Both the position numbers and the translations under genes were made by a program. Below, one piece after another: positions 39,883 to 51,217 of a DNA stretch of 64,000 nt; the first letter of the stretch is position 1; each line of letters starts with the position of its first letter. The notes below the pieces were generated by a model. It was not told where the DNA came from. It made no database searches and worked only from the letters and a program-made list of their open reading frames with translations. The stretch comes from Chamaea fasciata (Eukaryota; Chordata; Aves; Passeriformes; Sylviidae): positions 35,449,560 through 35,513,559 of the forward strand of contig JARCOQ010000004.1 of NCBI GenBank assembly GCA_029207755.1. The letters run 5' to 3'.

Positions 39883-41296
39883 AACATTCATCCCCATAAA
39901 AATTATGAATTTAAGACAGTTATGTGGGATGAGTTCCCTAAATACACTGGCCATTGATTCCAGTAGGGTAAAGCCAAGTAAGAAACACAGAAACACCTTT
40001 TCTTGATTCACTTTCCAAAGATGCTTACTTTTTTCTAGTCTATCAGAAACATGAGTTACTGTAGCCATGCATCTCAAAACATTCATCCACCAGCAAGTGG
40101 CATATGATTGCTGCATGTCTGCTTGTAAAAAAATAAACAAATGTGCTCTTTGAAAAACATATGCGAAACCCTTCATGGTTATAAAGACAGTTTTGAAAAT
40201 CTTTTACAGGAAGGTCCTCTTCATTAACAGCTACAATAAATCTTTAACATTCACTGCTGCATTAAAAGACATCATTTGGGTGTGGAAGGTGAAGTGAGAC
40301 CAGAAGTGGATAAAAGTTTGGTTTTCATGGGTATAATATGAAGGCAAGAATACGATTTTCAAAGAAATATTATTTTGATTTTTTTGAGCAAATGACATGA
40401 TTAAATATTAGCCTTTGTAATTGTAATCAGATGTTTGCTATAGAAAGAAGTACATGTAAAAAAGTGATTTGCTAAGCCTGCCTCAAAAAAGCTGATGCTG
40501 TGGATTTAAGCAATAAATGCATTAAAACCTCTACAGATCTGACAATATATTCAGAGCCTGAAGTTACTCAGCAAATTTATTTGATGAGTTAAGTGAGAAT
40601 ATACCTTCTAATTTGTTTTCATCCTTAATTACCGATTTATTTTTTTGATTCATACATGGTAAATTTTATACCGTTGTTTCCCTCTTGACCTTGCACTTGT
40701 AACTGAATCCTGAGTTCTGGCTTGTGGCCCAGGAATATGTAGAAAATTGTTTATATTAGCAGCAAGCCGCCTTGAGCTGTAGTGCTTTATTTAACGTTAT
40801 AACTGTACTAAAAGTAACATAGCTTTCCCATGTACTCTCTATTCTGCCCAAATCCCTTGTCATTATAACAGATGTTTGGATTATTGTTCTGTAAACTATG
40901 TCAGAATTTAAACCTCTCGTATCTGTTTATTATTCTCTGAGGGTTATATTATGAATGTTCTCATGCACAATTGATACAGCCTGTCTTTTTCCCATAAAAG
41001 TGCTAAGCAGAAAGTTTTTGCTAATCAGAGTAAATACTAGTTTTAGAAGGAAAAAAATTTGTTTCAAATCTCTTTTGAGAGAATGTTTGTCTGGAAGTTG
41101 TGGATATCACTCTTTTTCACAGTATATACCAGAGGGGTGTGAGATAGTATTTGGATTACATATTATAATAAAATGATATTTAAAAAATTGAAAGTTTTAG
41201 GTTCTTGTATAAACAAATAAAAGTGACAGCCATTTAATTATTTTATCCTGAAGCCATAATAGCTCCCCTGTAATTTTACGTTAGTAATCTAATTGA

Positions 41297-41446
41297 CTGA
41301 GATTAGCTCAGTTTGTTAGAGCATGGCGTTAATAAACACCTAGTTTGTGGATTCAATCCTTTTGTGGGCTGCTTATTGCTGTTGGACTTGGTGTTCCTTG
41401 TGAGTCTCTTCCAGCTCAGAATATTTTGTGATTCTGTAATTTTGTG
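41297..41446 (+). mobile_element. tRNA-Ile-derived SINE with CR1-like tail (TguSINE1-like)
   Basis: The first about 73 bp resemble tRNA-Ile: an A box (ttagctcagtttgttagag), an anticodon-loop region with ttaataa, and a B box (ggattcaatcc), so the internal RNA polymerase III promoter order is preserved. The following about 75 bp (gttggacttggtgttccttg, then gagtctcttccagctca and gtgattctg) resemble the 3' end of CR1 LINEs, the machinery such SINEs borrow. This head-tail combination is the known design of the zebra finch SINE TguSINE1. The head has several changes and lacks a good acceptor stem, so it is not a working tRNA gene. Confidence 0.85.
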
Positions 41447-44400
41447 CTAAATTAAAAATACATGTTTTCTGAAAGAACATATTTAACCTTCTTGCTGTAG
41501 ACTATGAAATAATAATCCTATAAGCTGATTATTAGAATCAGAGAGAGCAGAAGACTGAGATTTTTTGTAAAGATTTCAAAATTTAGAGGGAAGCAGCTTC
41601 TAGGGAAGCTTCCTCTTCTAGGGAAGATAATTTTTTGCAAAAATCCTCATTAGCTCCAAAAATAATACCTATTATTAGGAAAAAATGGGGTTTAGTAATG
41701 TTTTTAAAGCTTGAAGTATTACTTTCCATCTGCATTTTAAATACTTGTAGTAGATCTCTCATAGGCCTGGAATATGTTTCCTGAGGTGACTTGATCCTGT
41801 TTGAGGTTGCCTAAAGAACAGTCAAAAAAATCTGTTACACTTTCTGTTCTCTCTCTGTTAATACACACATATGTACACAGGATGAACTTGTGTACACATT
41901 ACACCAATGCATAATTCGATGGTCTTACAAACAGGAAAATTATATTAAACAAGACAACTACATATTTTTCTGTGTTTGATAATAATCCAGTCTACTATTC
42001 ACCTTTCTAATTCTGTAAATATAAGCTAAGGATCTCAAGAGAAGTTCTGCATTCATACAGATAGAGGTTGTCTATGAAAATAATTTATTCCACTTGACAT
42101 ACTTATTTTTTCTCTTCTTTCCTCTTCCTTTTTTTTAATATATTCTGTTTATCATTAGGCTGTAATGTCATTGTCTGTCTGCTGTGGGGTGTTTTTTAAG
42201 GGTGATGTATATCTGTGGATAATATACTATTGGGATCTCTTACTGACATGAAAAATACTTCAGACCTAAAGAACACCCTTCATACCTTAATAGAGTCTAA
42301 AGGAGGGTGCAATTTTAGGGTGCTCAGGCAATTATCAACAAAAACAACCCCAGAGAAAAAAGGGTGATGGTATTGCTGTTAATTACTTTGCCTTAACAAG
42401 GGAATCCAGCCACATAGACAGTAGACTTCAAAGATTTTTCTGGAATCCCTACACATATTATTTTTGCATTTGGGTTAAAAAAAACAAGGTCAGCTTTGGA
42501 AATGACTAATGCCTTTTTGCTGAAAGCTGTACCAAACGTCCTTGAGTTTAATCAAAACTATTTGTTTTTAGTCAGCTTTGCTGTTGTCTCTTTTACTCTT
42601 GTCCACTGATAGCTTGACATTAATGACATCATAAATCATGTGAAGTGGCATCTGGGGTTTGGTAGCATTTTAAATGTTTGTTGAGATGTCCTGGACTATT
42701 TGAGGAGCTGGTGTGAGAAAGGATATTGTGTTGATCTAAATCATCACTATGCTGCATTTTTCTGTTGTTAAAATCAAGTCATATGTGAATTAAAAATTGG
42801 GCATTTTCCAAAGGGCAGTCTACACTTAAATGGTCAGTTTGTAGAAAATTAGTGTGTGATTATGTCCCCCTCCATGTCAGTGGGATAGAAATTTTGTGCA
42901 ACAGATGCATATATTGCACAAGGAAAATATCTTGGGTTTGTAAATTCCTTAGTCATTCCTTTTACATGAAGGCAAGGGTCTAAGCCCATCCTCTGCCCAT
43001 CCCTATGTGATACAGTCAGTCAAGTGCTGAGGGGTAAGAAGTTTGCACAAACCTGTCATTTCAAGGTACTGCTCTTTTGTTTTGTATTTGTTCTTTTGGA
43101 TTTGGGGCTTTTTGCTATAAATAGCAAAACACAAAACATAATCACTTTGAAAATGTTTTCTTTGAAAAATGTTTAGCTGTTATCTGTTATGTGCTTCAGA
43201 CATTTGAGTTGATCAATGTATGTTTTATAGTGTGTATCTGTACGGCTATATACTTAGGATATGCTTTTATTTTATTTTACTGTACTGTGAGGACAATTGA
43301 GAGCTCGTCCTTTGAATGTTATTTATTCATCTGGATTCTCAAACATGTAATTTGTAGACTATTATAGAAAATATTTGTTCTGTTATCATCCCTAACCCTC
43401 ACAAAGTTTATTCATCATAAAAATTTCATTTCTTTGTGTCAAGGGACCTCCAGAAAGTTGGAAGATTTCTTTTATTCAATCATTTAGGAGGATTTGTGCT
43501 TGGAAATAATATCTAGTGCATGCTACATAGAGAAGAGGAACCATGGTATAGCATTCAGGTTTCAATTCAAAGATTTATTGTTTCACAAACCTGCTGAAGA
43601 ATGTTTGTATCCCACTAACTCAAACATAAGCGTAAGCTTGAGCTCTTACTTCTACAGTTTTATTCAAAGTCAACTGAGTAAATGGCAAGTGGTGTTGGTA
43701 GCATGATTGGGATACCAATGTTATGTTTCTGAGTCCCATATATGCGAAAAAATGGATATCCATCTCTCCTGGTAAGAGAAAAATCAAACTGCAGAAAATA
43801 TACATTGCATATAGTTTTGGAGAGAAAAAATCACTGGGTCTACATCGATGAACATGTGGCTTTCTTGGTGTCCAGGAAGCACCACAGACACATGGATTGA
43901 GATTTCTCACTCCAGGAAGGAAAAGGGATCTCTTTTTACCAATCACATGCCTATGTGGTTTTAAGTGATCTGAAAAATGAAATTAAAAAAAAAAAGAAAG
44001 AAAAATTAAACTTAAAAAATCTTTCATTTAATTACTCGCATTATATGACCAAGTGTGCAAAGTCACCTGTGAGTCTCAGTCCAGTGAGCATCTTCCCATC
44101 GCCCACAAATGTTTCTCTCCTGTATACAGATTTCTCTGGGAGCCAGGTGAGGGATGTTAAGCACTTCTGACTCCATGTCAGCCTGAGCTGCACTGCAGAC
44201 CTTGTGCATACAGTGAATGATGGTAATTATAGTGAAGGATCTAGGGTATTATTTATTTCTCACTAGCAGACAGCACCTGACAGTCTTTGTATATCAAGTT
44301 GTTATTAAAATCCTGTGTCTGGATGTTAAGCTTACTTATTTTACAACTAATCTTCTTTTACAACTAATCATGCACCATGTATAAATTTTGGTAAGTAAAT

Positions 44401-45606
44401 TCATCTAATTTGACAGGAGAGATATTAAAATGAAATCATTTATGTCATAAAATAAACCATAGTAACTTGTTTTTGTGATTGCCAAATGCAGTTCCATTAC
44501 TACATTGGTGTAAACATCTTTTGAGTAATTTCAATCTTGTATTAAGACTGGATTTGCATGATAGCACATAATTTTATTAGTTATAGAATGCATTTTCTGA
44601 GGATTTTAAGTATAAATCTCTTCTGAATTGTCATGCCACATTGAAAATAGGGACATACAGAAATCTTTACTGATGACTCCCATTCTGAAAGCATGTCATC
44701 TGTGCTTTTGCGCTGTGCTGTGATGCTGATATATGGTAGACATCAAGCTGAGCTAGAAGAGAGAGAGGTCTGCTCTAGTTTCCTCTTCTGAACTTGCTTG
44801 TGTTCAATCTGTTTGGGAAAACTTTGATTTCCTGAAAATGCCTGTTGATAGAAGTTAACTCATGATATAGCCAAGTGAAAACAATATGAGTAGCATTTCA
44901 TGAACACAAAAAATTCATCATTCTCGTTTGCTTTTAGGGTTGGATTTTATCTAATTGCATGAACACATAGCAAGACATAGAATGTGGCAGGGAGGTCTAC
45001 ATTTAAAAATATATTACCCAAAGAGAAGTATGAAAAACTTGGTGTTCAGATCTCAAAATAATAATGGCAGTCAATCATCTCCAAAATGATTTGGTGTACT
45101 TAAGAATTTGCAGGGGAGAAAATCTACTGACGTTCATTTTCCCATCCTCCCATTCTCGTTTTCGTGTCTTCTGGTCTTGGTTTAAAAAAAAAAAACAAAC
45201 ATGACATTACCTCTTCTTTTTCCTCTCCACTTCCTACTATCAAACAACCAAAAAACAATGCCAGCCTGCGAGCCACAGAAAAGCCTTACTTACCAATTAC
45301 AGATTTCAATGGCAACACTTGTCTACAAAGAGTTTTCACAAGCATGCAAGTCATGTCCAAAGAAGTACTGCAAGCTGTTCTGTTTGTAATATCAGTGGTC
45401 TATCTGTGTTCTCTCTTAACATCACAGTTTATTCACTTTTTAACTTCCTATCCTTGCCCTATACACAAGAAGTTCACTGGAAGAAAACTGAAAATTTACA
45501 CAAAATGTGAAAAGAGGCCAGAAATTAAACAAGCAGGTAAGTTGAAAATTGCTTAGGGTGTTTAGAGTGTTTACATCTTGACAAAAAAGGCTCCTCATGA
45601 CTTGGG
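41447..45606. other. Unique AT-rich DNA, no gene seen
   Basis: No gene supported. Includes a short hairpin (tttgcta/tagcaaa around 43111-43128) and a conserved-looking stretch near 42590-42670. The frames at 43620-43946 (-) and 45164-45556 (+) are isolated and unrecognised. Confidence 0.45.
41597..41626. repeat. Near-tandem repeat of cttctagggaag
   Basis: The 12-mer occurs twice with an 18-bp period. Confidence 0.8.
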
Positions 45607-45653
45607 TTTTTTTTGGTTTTTTTTTTTTTGGTTTTTTTTTTTTTTTTTTTTTT
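45607..45653 (-). repeat. Long poly-T, possible retrocopy tail on the minus strand
   Basis: A T-rich tract ending in T22 (45632-45653). Immediately to the right the minus strand reads ggaataaagag, so an AATAAA signal lies about 10-15 bases before a poly-A, the hallmark of a reverse-transcribed mRNA inserted on the minus strand. The sequence that follows (45654 onward) has no recognised coding match and would have to be 3' untranslated sequence. Simple T expansion is the alternative. Confidence 0.4.
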
Positions 45654-47080
45654 AACTCATACTCTTTATTCCTGCATAACTGAATATAATAGGTAGAGAA
45701 GAGGACAAGATATCCCCTTAAACAGTATGTTCAACCAGTAAGAAGCATCAATTGCTACTTTCTTAATGTTTTGTTTGAAGAAATGGTTAAATAAAACATA
45801 TCAAATACCAGATCACGTGAAAAAAATATGTATTTAGAAATATAAATGGTCACTATAACCCTATTTGATCCAAAAGCACTGACTACTGTAAAGAAATCAC
45901 AGAAGGTTTATATGTATACACTCTACAGAAGTACTTTACAATAAAAGCAAGGATCCCTGCTGGCATATGTAATTTAATGTGCAGCATGCCTCTCCTAATT
46001 CAATCAGGTCTCTACATCCCTTCTTTCATATTCTGCTTGTATTCCATGTGCTAAAGCCATCAAGATTTTCAGGATGAAATGAATGCTTGTATTAATCCAG
46101 CAATTTCCATTTAAAACACAGCATAGATTTGATTAATAAGGTTTGATGCTGAATAATTATATGGCAAATATGTAGGATACAGAAAAACCACAGATGTGAC
46201 CATCAGCTAAAGCCTTGTGGGAGAAGGGGGTCAAAGGGAAGCAATGGCCATGACTGAGGTGATAAATTTTTGGCTTTTCTCTTATGCAATTAACAAGCAA
46301 TGCTGCTATTAATTTGCCACCCTCAGAGTCATCACTGGTCAGATGTGTCAGGGTCAAGGGGCATAGGGGCAGAACAGGGGTCACCATCTCAGCAGCCTTG
46401 AAAAGAAATGAGAAAATGAAAGAAATCCAAATTAAATGGTAGAGCACACTTTTAGCAGTGTAGCAGGGAGTGGAGCATCCCTTAAATGTTAAGACTCCAG
46501 GTTTAGAATAATAAAAATGTTCTGTGCACATTTAATTCAAAGTAATCAATCTGAGGCACGGCACTTGAGCATCCAATAAAAGAAAATCAATGTGGTCTCT
46601 ACAAGAGAAGACAAACAATGCCAGCTTTTACTAAAGGGATTATAGGTTAACATTTATTCATTGTATTGTAATCTGATGTCAAGTGGTATAAAATTAAACC
46701 AACAATCCATTACCATCCATTATAGGCTAGATGCTGATGTCAAGCAAATTGATTTTTCATAGAACTTACTGAATTATTTCTGTGTTCTAGCTACAGAACA
46801 TTTTTATACAGTTGTGGAACTTCAGTAAATTCTATTCCATACTTGCAGTCAGAAATATCAAAAGACAAATATTTGTCATTTCAAAGCACAGTTTAAGTTT
46901 TTTTGTGGTTCCTTGCACTTCCAATGATTAATTAATCAAATGGAATGTAGTTTGTCTTTGGTTAGTAACAGGCAAAAAAAGCCTTAATTTGAAAACTGAA
47001 ACCAGGTAATATTTCTCCAGCTCTCCGGTTTTGTCCTACTAACCTCTCACAAATGTCACTAATTTTCAAGTATAATAAAT
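45654..47080. other. Unique DNA, no gene seen; possible retrocopy body
   Basis: If 45607-45653 is a retrocopy tail, its body begins here on the minus strand; I cannot see its other end. The 124-codon minus frame at 46157-46531 is open but not recognised. The part near 46260-46440 looks conserved in texture. Confidence 0.3.
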
Positions 47081-47103
47081 CAACAACAACAACAACAACA
47101 AAA
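47081..47103. repeat. (CAA)7 microsatellite
   Basis: Seven CAA units in a row, running into a short A stretch. Confidence 0.95.
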
Positions 47104-50100
47104 GTTTTTAAAAGATGTCTGTGATGTTTCGAGATAATCACTGTAACTTATAATAAATCACTTTACAAGGAAGAGGGATTCCATGTAAATGTCAGCTCTC
47201 AAAAGAAATCTTTGACAATGGAAGGCCAAATCTTGTTTCTGAGCAAAATCAATTGGAATTTGCCAGTGATGTTGATCAGGGTGAAATAGGGCTCATATAT
47301 CTGCCTTTAATAAGCCACTGTAAAGGGAATAAAGCCTTCTAAATTATGTATCATAAAAAAAGGATTTGTATCCATCAAAAGCATTTTCTAGGTGTTAATT
47401 CATAGGAGTATAGGGGGTTTGGGCATGTGGCCAATTTTTTCTGTTGATTGCTGGCTGTAGTAAAAATCACTTAATCATATCATTTGGGACGAGGGTAAGC
47501 ACGATGTTCTTTTCAAGTCTCAGGAATAATCAGTACTCTTGAGTTTAACATAAAACAAAATAGCTATAGGAGTTCTCAAAGTTAATGATATTTTTGAATC
47601 AGTCTGGTTTGCTGGGTTGGGTCACTTTTATGTGTGTGGAAAAACATTACCACATGTTTGAAAATAGTGCTGATATTCTGCAGATTGTATTGCACCGCAG
47701 CTCTCTGCTACTTCAAAACACTTCAGAATTTAGACAGAGGTAGAAAGGGAAATTGGACAAGACACTATTTTAATTATAAAAGTTAAATTTGGTTTTGCCA
47801 CCCTTGACACAACAGAATATTTTAGCCAGGAAGATATTTTTCTTTTATTCGCCTTCTTCTTTTATACTTAACCTTGTTGTTCTAAGAGGAAATTAAAGCT
47901 CTAAAGTTCTCAATGTCAAAGTGTCAACCCTTTAGCAGGCCAACGAGGGCAGTGCAAGCTTTGATTATTGGAGCAACGGAAAATAAGAGTAAAAAAATTA
48001 TTATGTGTATTTATTAAAGACAAAAAACTAATGCAGTATTGCTCCTTCTTTTGCTTTGCTAATTACTGCAACACTTTACAAGTGGCTGCACAAACTTCTG
48101 TCTCGGTTTCCCCTCTCTAAAACAGTAAAGCTTTTGCTTTTGTTTCAACATTTTTCAGCTTTCTGCTGTGCAAACCCAGATGACTACTACAGGAAGAACT
48201 TCTTTAAGAACTGATGCTAAAGGACTGCCCAAGCCTCAAAATTCAACTGTGTGTTGGGAGGACCAAAATGTTCATCTAGATTTTTTCTCCAGTCAAGTTT
48301 AGGCTAAAATAAGTGGGAAAAGACCCTTAGGATTTCCTCCTATTGCTCTGCCATAAAGGTAAGGCAAGCCACAGCCTTGAATCCTCTCCAATGTCCATGA
48401 ATTTTTAGACCTGGCACATTTTCTCAAGCCTTCCTGCTTTTTTCTGTGCTGTCTGCATTTTCCCCAGGCAATGCTTTGCTTTTTCTGCCCATGGCTGCCT
48501 AGCTTGAGGGCTGTTTCTGCGACATGCAAAGCATCAGTGCCAAGGAGAAAGCTGTGCTGCAGAATTGTTAGCTCACCGCCATTCACACCCATTTTCACAG
48601 TGTCACCAGCTCTGCCAAGGAAGGTGCTCCACACTTAAAAGTCTGGCCATCAGAACTCAAATTTAAAATGTCAGACTAAAGTAGATAGCTTATATCGTCC
48701 ACACCCATCATCAAAATGATGTTTAGTGCTTCTCCCCTCTCTGAACAGTGAATCGCAATGCAGGAGACCCTAAATGCATGAAAAAAAGTGTGAAAACAAG
48801 ACAATGGCCAGAAACAAGAGGCTGATCACTAGAATAAAATACCCTCTTCCTGGAAAATACTCTGGTTTTCAGTTTCTGAATGCTTTATGCTAAGGTTTTA
48901 ATAAAGGGATAATTGTTTGGCCTGAGGAAGGACATCATAGGCCCTATGGCATTGAAAAGCACCCTGCTTCTGCATTTTTGAGCTGAGGGCCATAAAAGGT
49001 CTGTAGTAGATTTTTGTATAATTCTAGTTTACAGTGGGGTTTAGGTAGATATAACCAGTTAGAGGTGATAGAATACTATGGGCTGAGCAGCACTTACTAT
49101 GCCTGCTGTTGTGAGACTTCATTATTGTAACAGACCAAAGCAACACAGCAGCTGCACAGAACACAGTTGTAGTATTGATTTGGCTTCTCAAAAGTCTTCT
49201 CTTAGGATGCAGAGTGCAGGCAAACACAAACATCACTCAGTTCACCTGATTCTGTTACACGCTTCCTATATCTCCAACTAAGGCAACCTCAAGATGCAGC
49301 AAAATGTCTCTAGTTGAAGGCAGACAGCACTCCAAGCCTGACTCTGAGGGGTTGTGCAGATGTGGTGACCTTTCTTCCAGAGACCACATTTCACATGCAA
49401 ATTGCCATTAGAGCTCTCTGCTCCCTGAAGGCCTACAGTCAACTTTTGTGTCAACCCTCCACTGGGGTTAAAAGTCAGCATGGCATTGTGACCACCCTGC
49501 ATACTAAACAGAGCTAAGCAAAAATAAAAGGCAGATCAGCCCTCTGTCCGAGAGAAAATTGCATCTTTTAATTATTTTTTTTTTTTAATACAAGCTATTT
49601 GACATGGTGATATATGCAATATCTAACTGGCCTAGTGGGAGTTGCCTTGATGTAAACTGTGAATGCATAGGAAATGCTGCACTTTTCTCACTCTAAATTA
49701 ACTGTAAAATTCAGCACCAACAAAAGCAGCCTCTACCTGCACCTAAAGTCAGCAAATGCTTCTTGGAAGTGCAGAATTGGAAATGAAGGGGTTTATTTCT
49801 TCCTTTAGGGTAACCTAAACAGAATATTTCTGTGAGCAGCTTGAATGTTCAGCTGGGTGTCAGCCACCCAACTTTGATCATGACACAGAGCATCTCTGCA
49901 GTCCTTCCATGGGAACTACCATAGCCTCTTGGCCAGATTAAGGTCTGTGATCCTTGTGCACACAATACAGAGAATTCCTCTTAAAACTTAGTAGCAGTTA
50001 CACTATAAAGCTCAATATAGAATTTGTATTAGATAGGATTTTTTCCATGAAGCAACATTTTGTACCCCAAACCTCCATCAGTACTGTGGGCATTCATACT

Positions 50101-51192
50101 TTCAAACACAAATTACAAATTTCACATTTTAGAGCAAACTGTCCGTAGTGGATGTAGAAAATACAATGGCTCTGGAGAAGGAAGGGGTGTTTGCAAAATT
50201 CTCACCCCCTTTGAAACAGAGCCCCACAGTCTTCCTAAACTCTCAAAGCTCTCATGTGCAGACCTGGTATTGTTTGAACTTGATACAATGAACACATCTG
50301 AGGGCCCTTCCTAGCTCTATAAGCACATCTGTCAGCTTTTATAAGGAACAGACAACTTGATCTATCTCAAAAGCAACATTTGAGTGAAGGAAGCCTCAAT
50401 TTACATTGAATCCGTTGAAGCTAACCTCTTGAAAATAATCTTTCCATATGTAAAACCATATTTCTAAGGCTGCAAATAGTAATGGTGAAAAATGCTTTCT
50501 CAAAAACTATTTGAAGAAGACTTAAAATGTTTTCTCTGAAATAAAATGAAGATATTAATTGTGAAGGCCTATTGACACATCAGAGAAAAGCTGTGTCCCC
50601 ACAGGTCGTTGGAGATTCCTGAAAATATGATGAAACATTTAACCTGTCTGACAGAGGTTTAATCAAGATGTTGAGAGAAATCAGATATGTTTAACAATAA
50701 ATTATACATGTTTATACACTGCTCAGAAGTTGCTTCCTAGTGTTAAAGCAAATTTCCTACATAGACAGTGTAGATAGACACTCTATCATAGACATTCTTT
50801 GGTTATGTAGAGAATTGGAAGACAAACCCAAGTTATTAAGGCATCTGTTATAACATTACATGCAATAAATACACAAAGCCTGATCCTAGCCCACCAGCAA
50901 CAGCAATCTGTTGCTTGTGTCACAAGTCTTTCATATGGCTACTAAAGACCTCATCAAACATGAGTTTTAAAAGGAAAGGAAAATGGCTGACTTAAATGCC
51001 ACCATGGCTGGTGATTAAGAGAATTGATTGGCCAAGGAATTCAGTGGACAACTGTACCTATAAAGGAAATATCCTGTATGTACTCACAGCTGGAAGTTGA
51101 GAAAATTCAATTATGAATGATATCTAGCCTAACTCCCTCATAAGCATGTATTACAAGCTTTTCTTTGATATAAGGCTGCTTGATCTTGTCTC
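47104..51192. other. Unique DNA, no gene seen
   Basis: No gene supported. The 111-codon minus frame at 48299-48634 is open with mixed composition but is not recognised. A conserved-looking stretch lies at about 47880-48110. A T13 run is near 49569. Confidence 0.45.
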
Positions 51193-51217
51193 AAAGCTAA
51201 AAGCTAAAAGCTAAAAG
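51193..51217. repeat. Heptamer tandem repeat (agctaaa)
   Basis: Three full and partial further copies of a 7-bp unit without mismatch. Confidence 0.9.

Larger units (their letters stand above)
32107..41296. other. Long unique AT-rich region, no gene seen
   Basis: No gene supported. Contains an interrupted poly-A at 35836-35864, a very AT-rich patch at 37915-37990, T16 near 38807, and a hairpin at 39860-39882. Conserved-looking texture occurs near 32760-32900 and 40715-40800. All open frames are under about 105 codons and unremarkable. Confidence 0.45.

Noticed and set aside
41297..41370. A functional tRNA-Ile gene
   Set aside because: The acceptor stem does not pair well, the arms have several changes, and a CR1-like tail follows. 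It is the head of a SINE.
45164..45556. 130-codon open frame on the plus strand
   Set aside because: It begins next to a poly-A run, has mixed composition and no known motif; chance length in this much sequence.
48299..48634. 111-codon minus frame with protein-like composition
   Set aside because: No domain, no splice context and no upstream promoter cue. It is kept only as unrecognised sequence.
50265..50325. CR1 3' end resembling gagggcccttcctagctctat
   Set aside because: Similarity is limited to a few words and the ATTCTATG octamer is missing.
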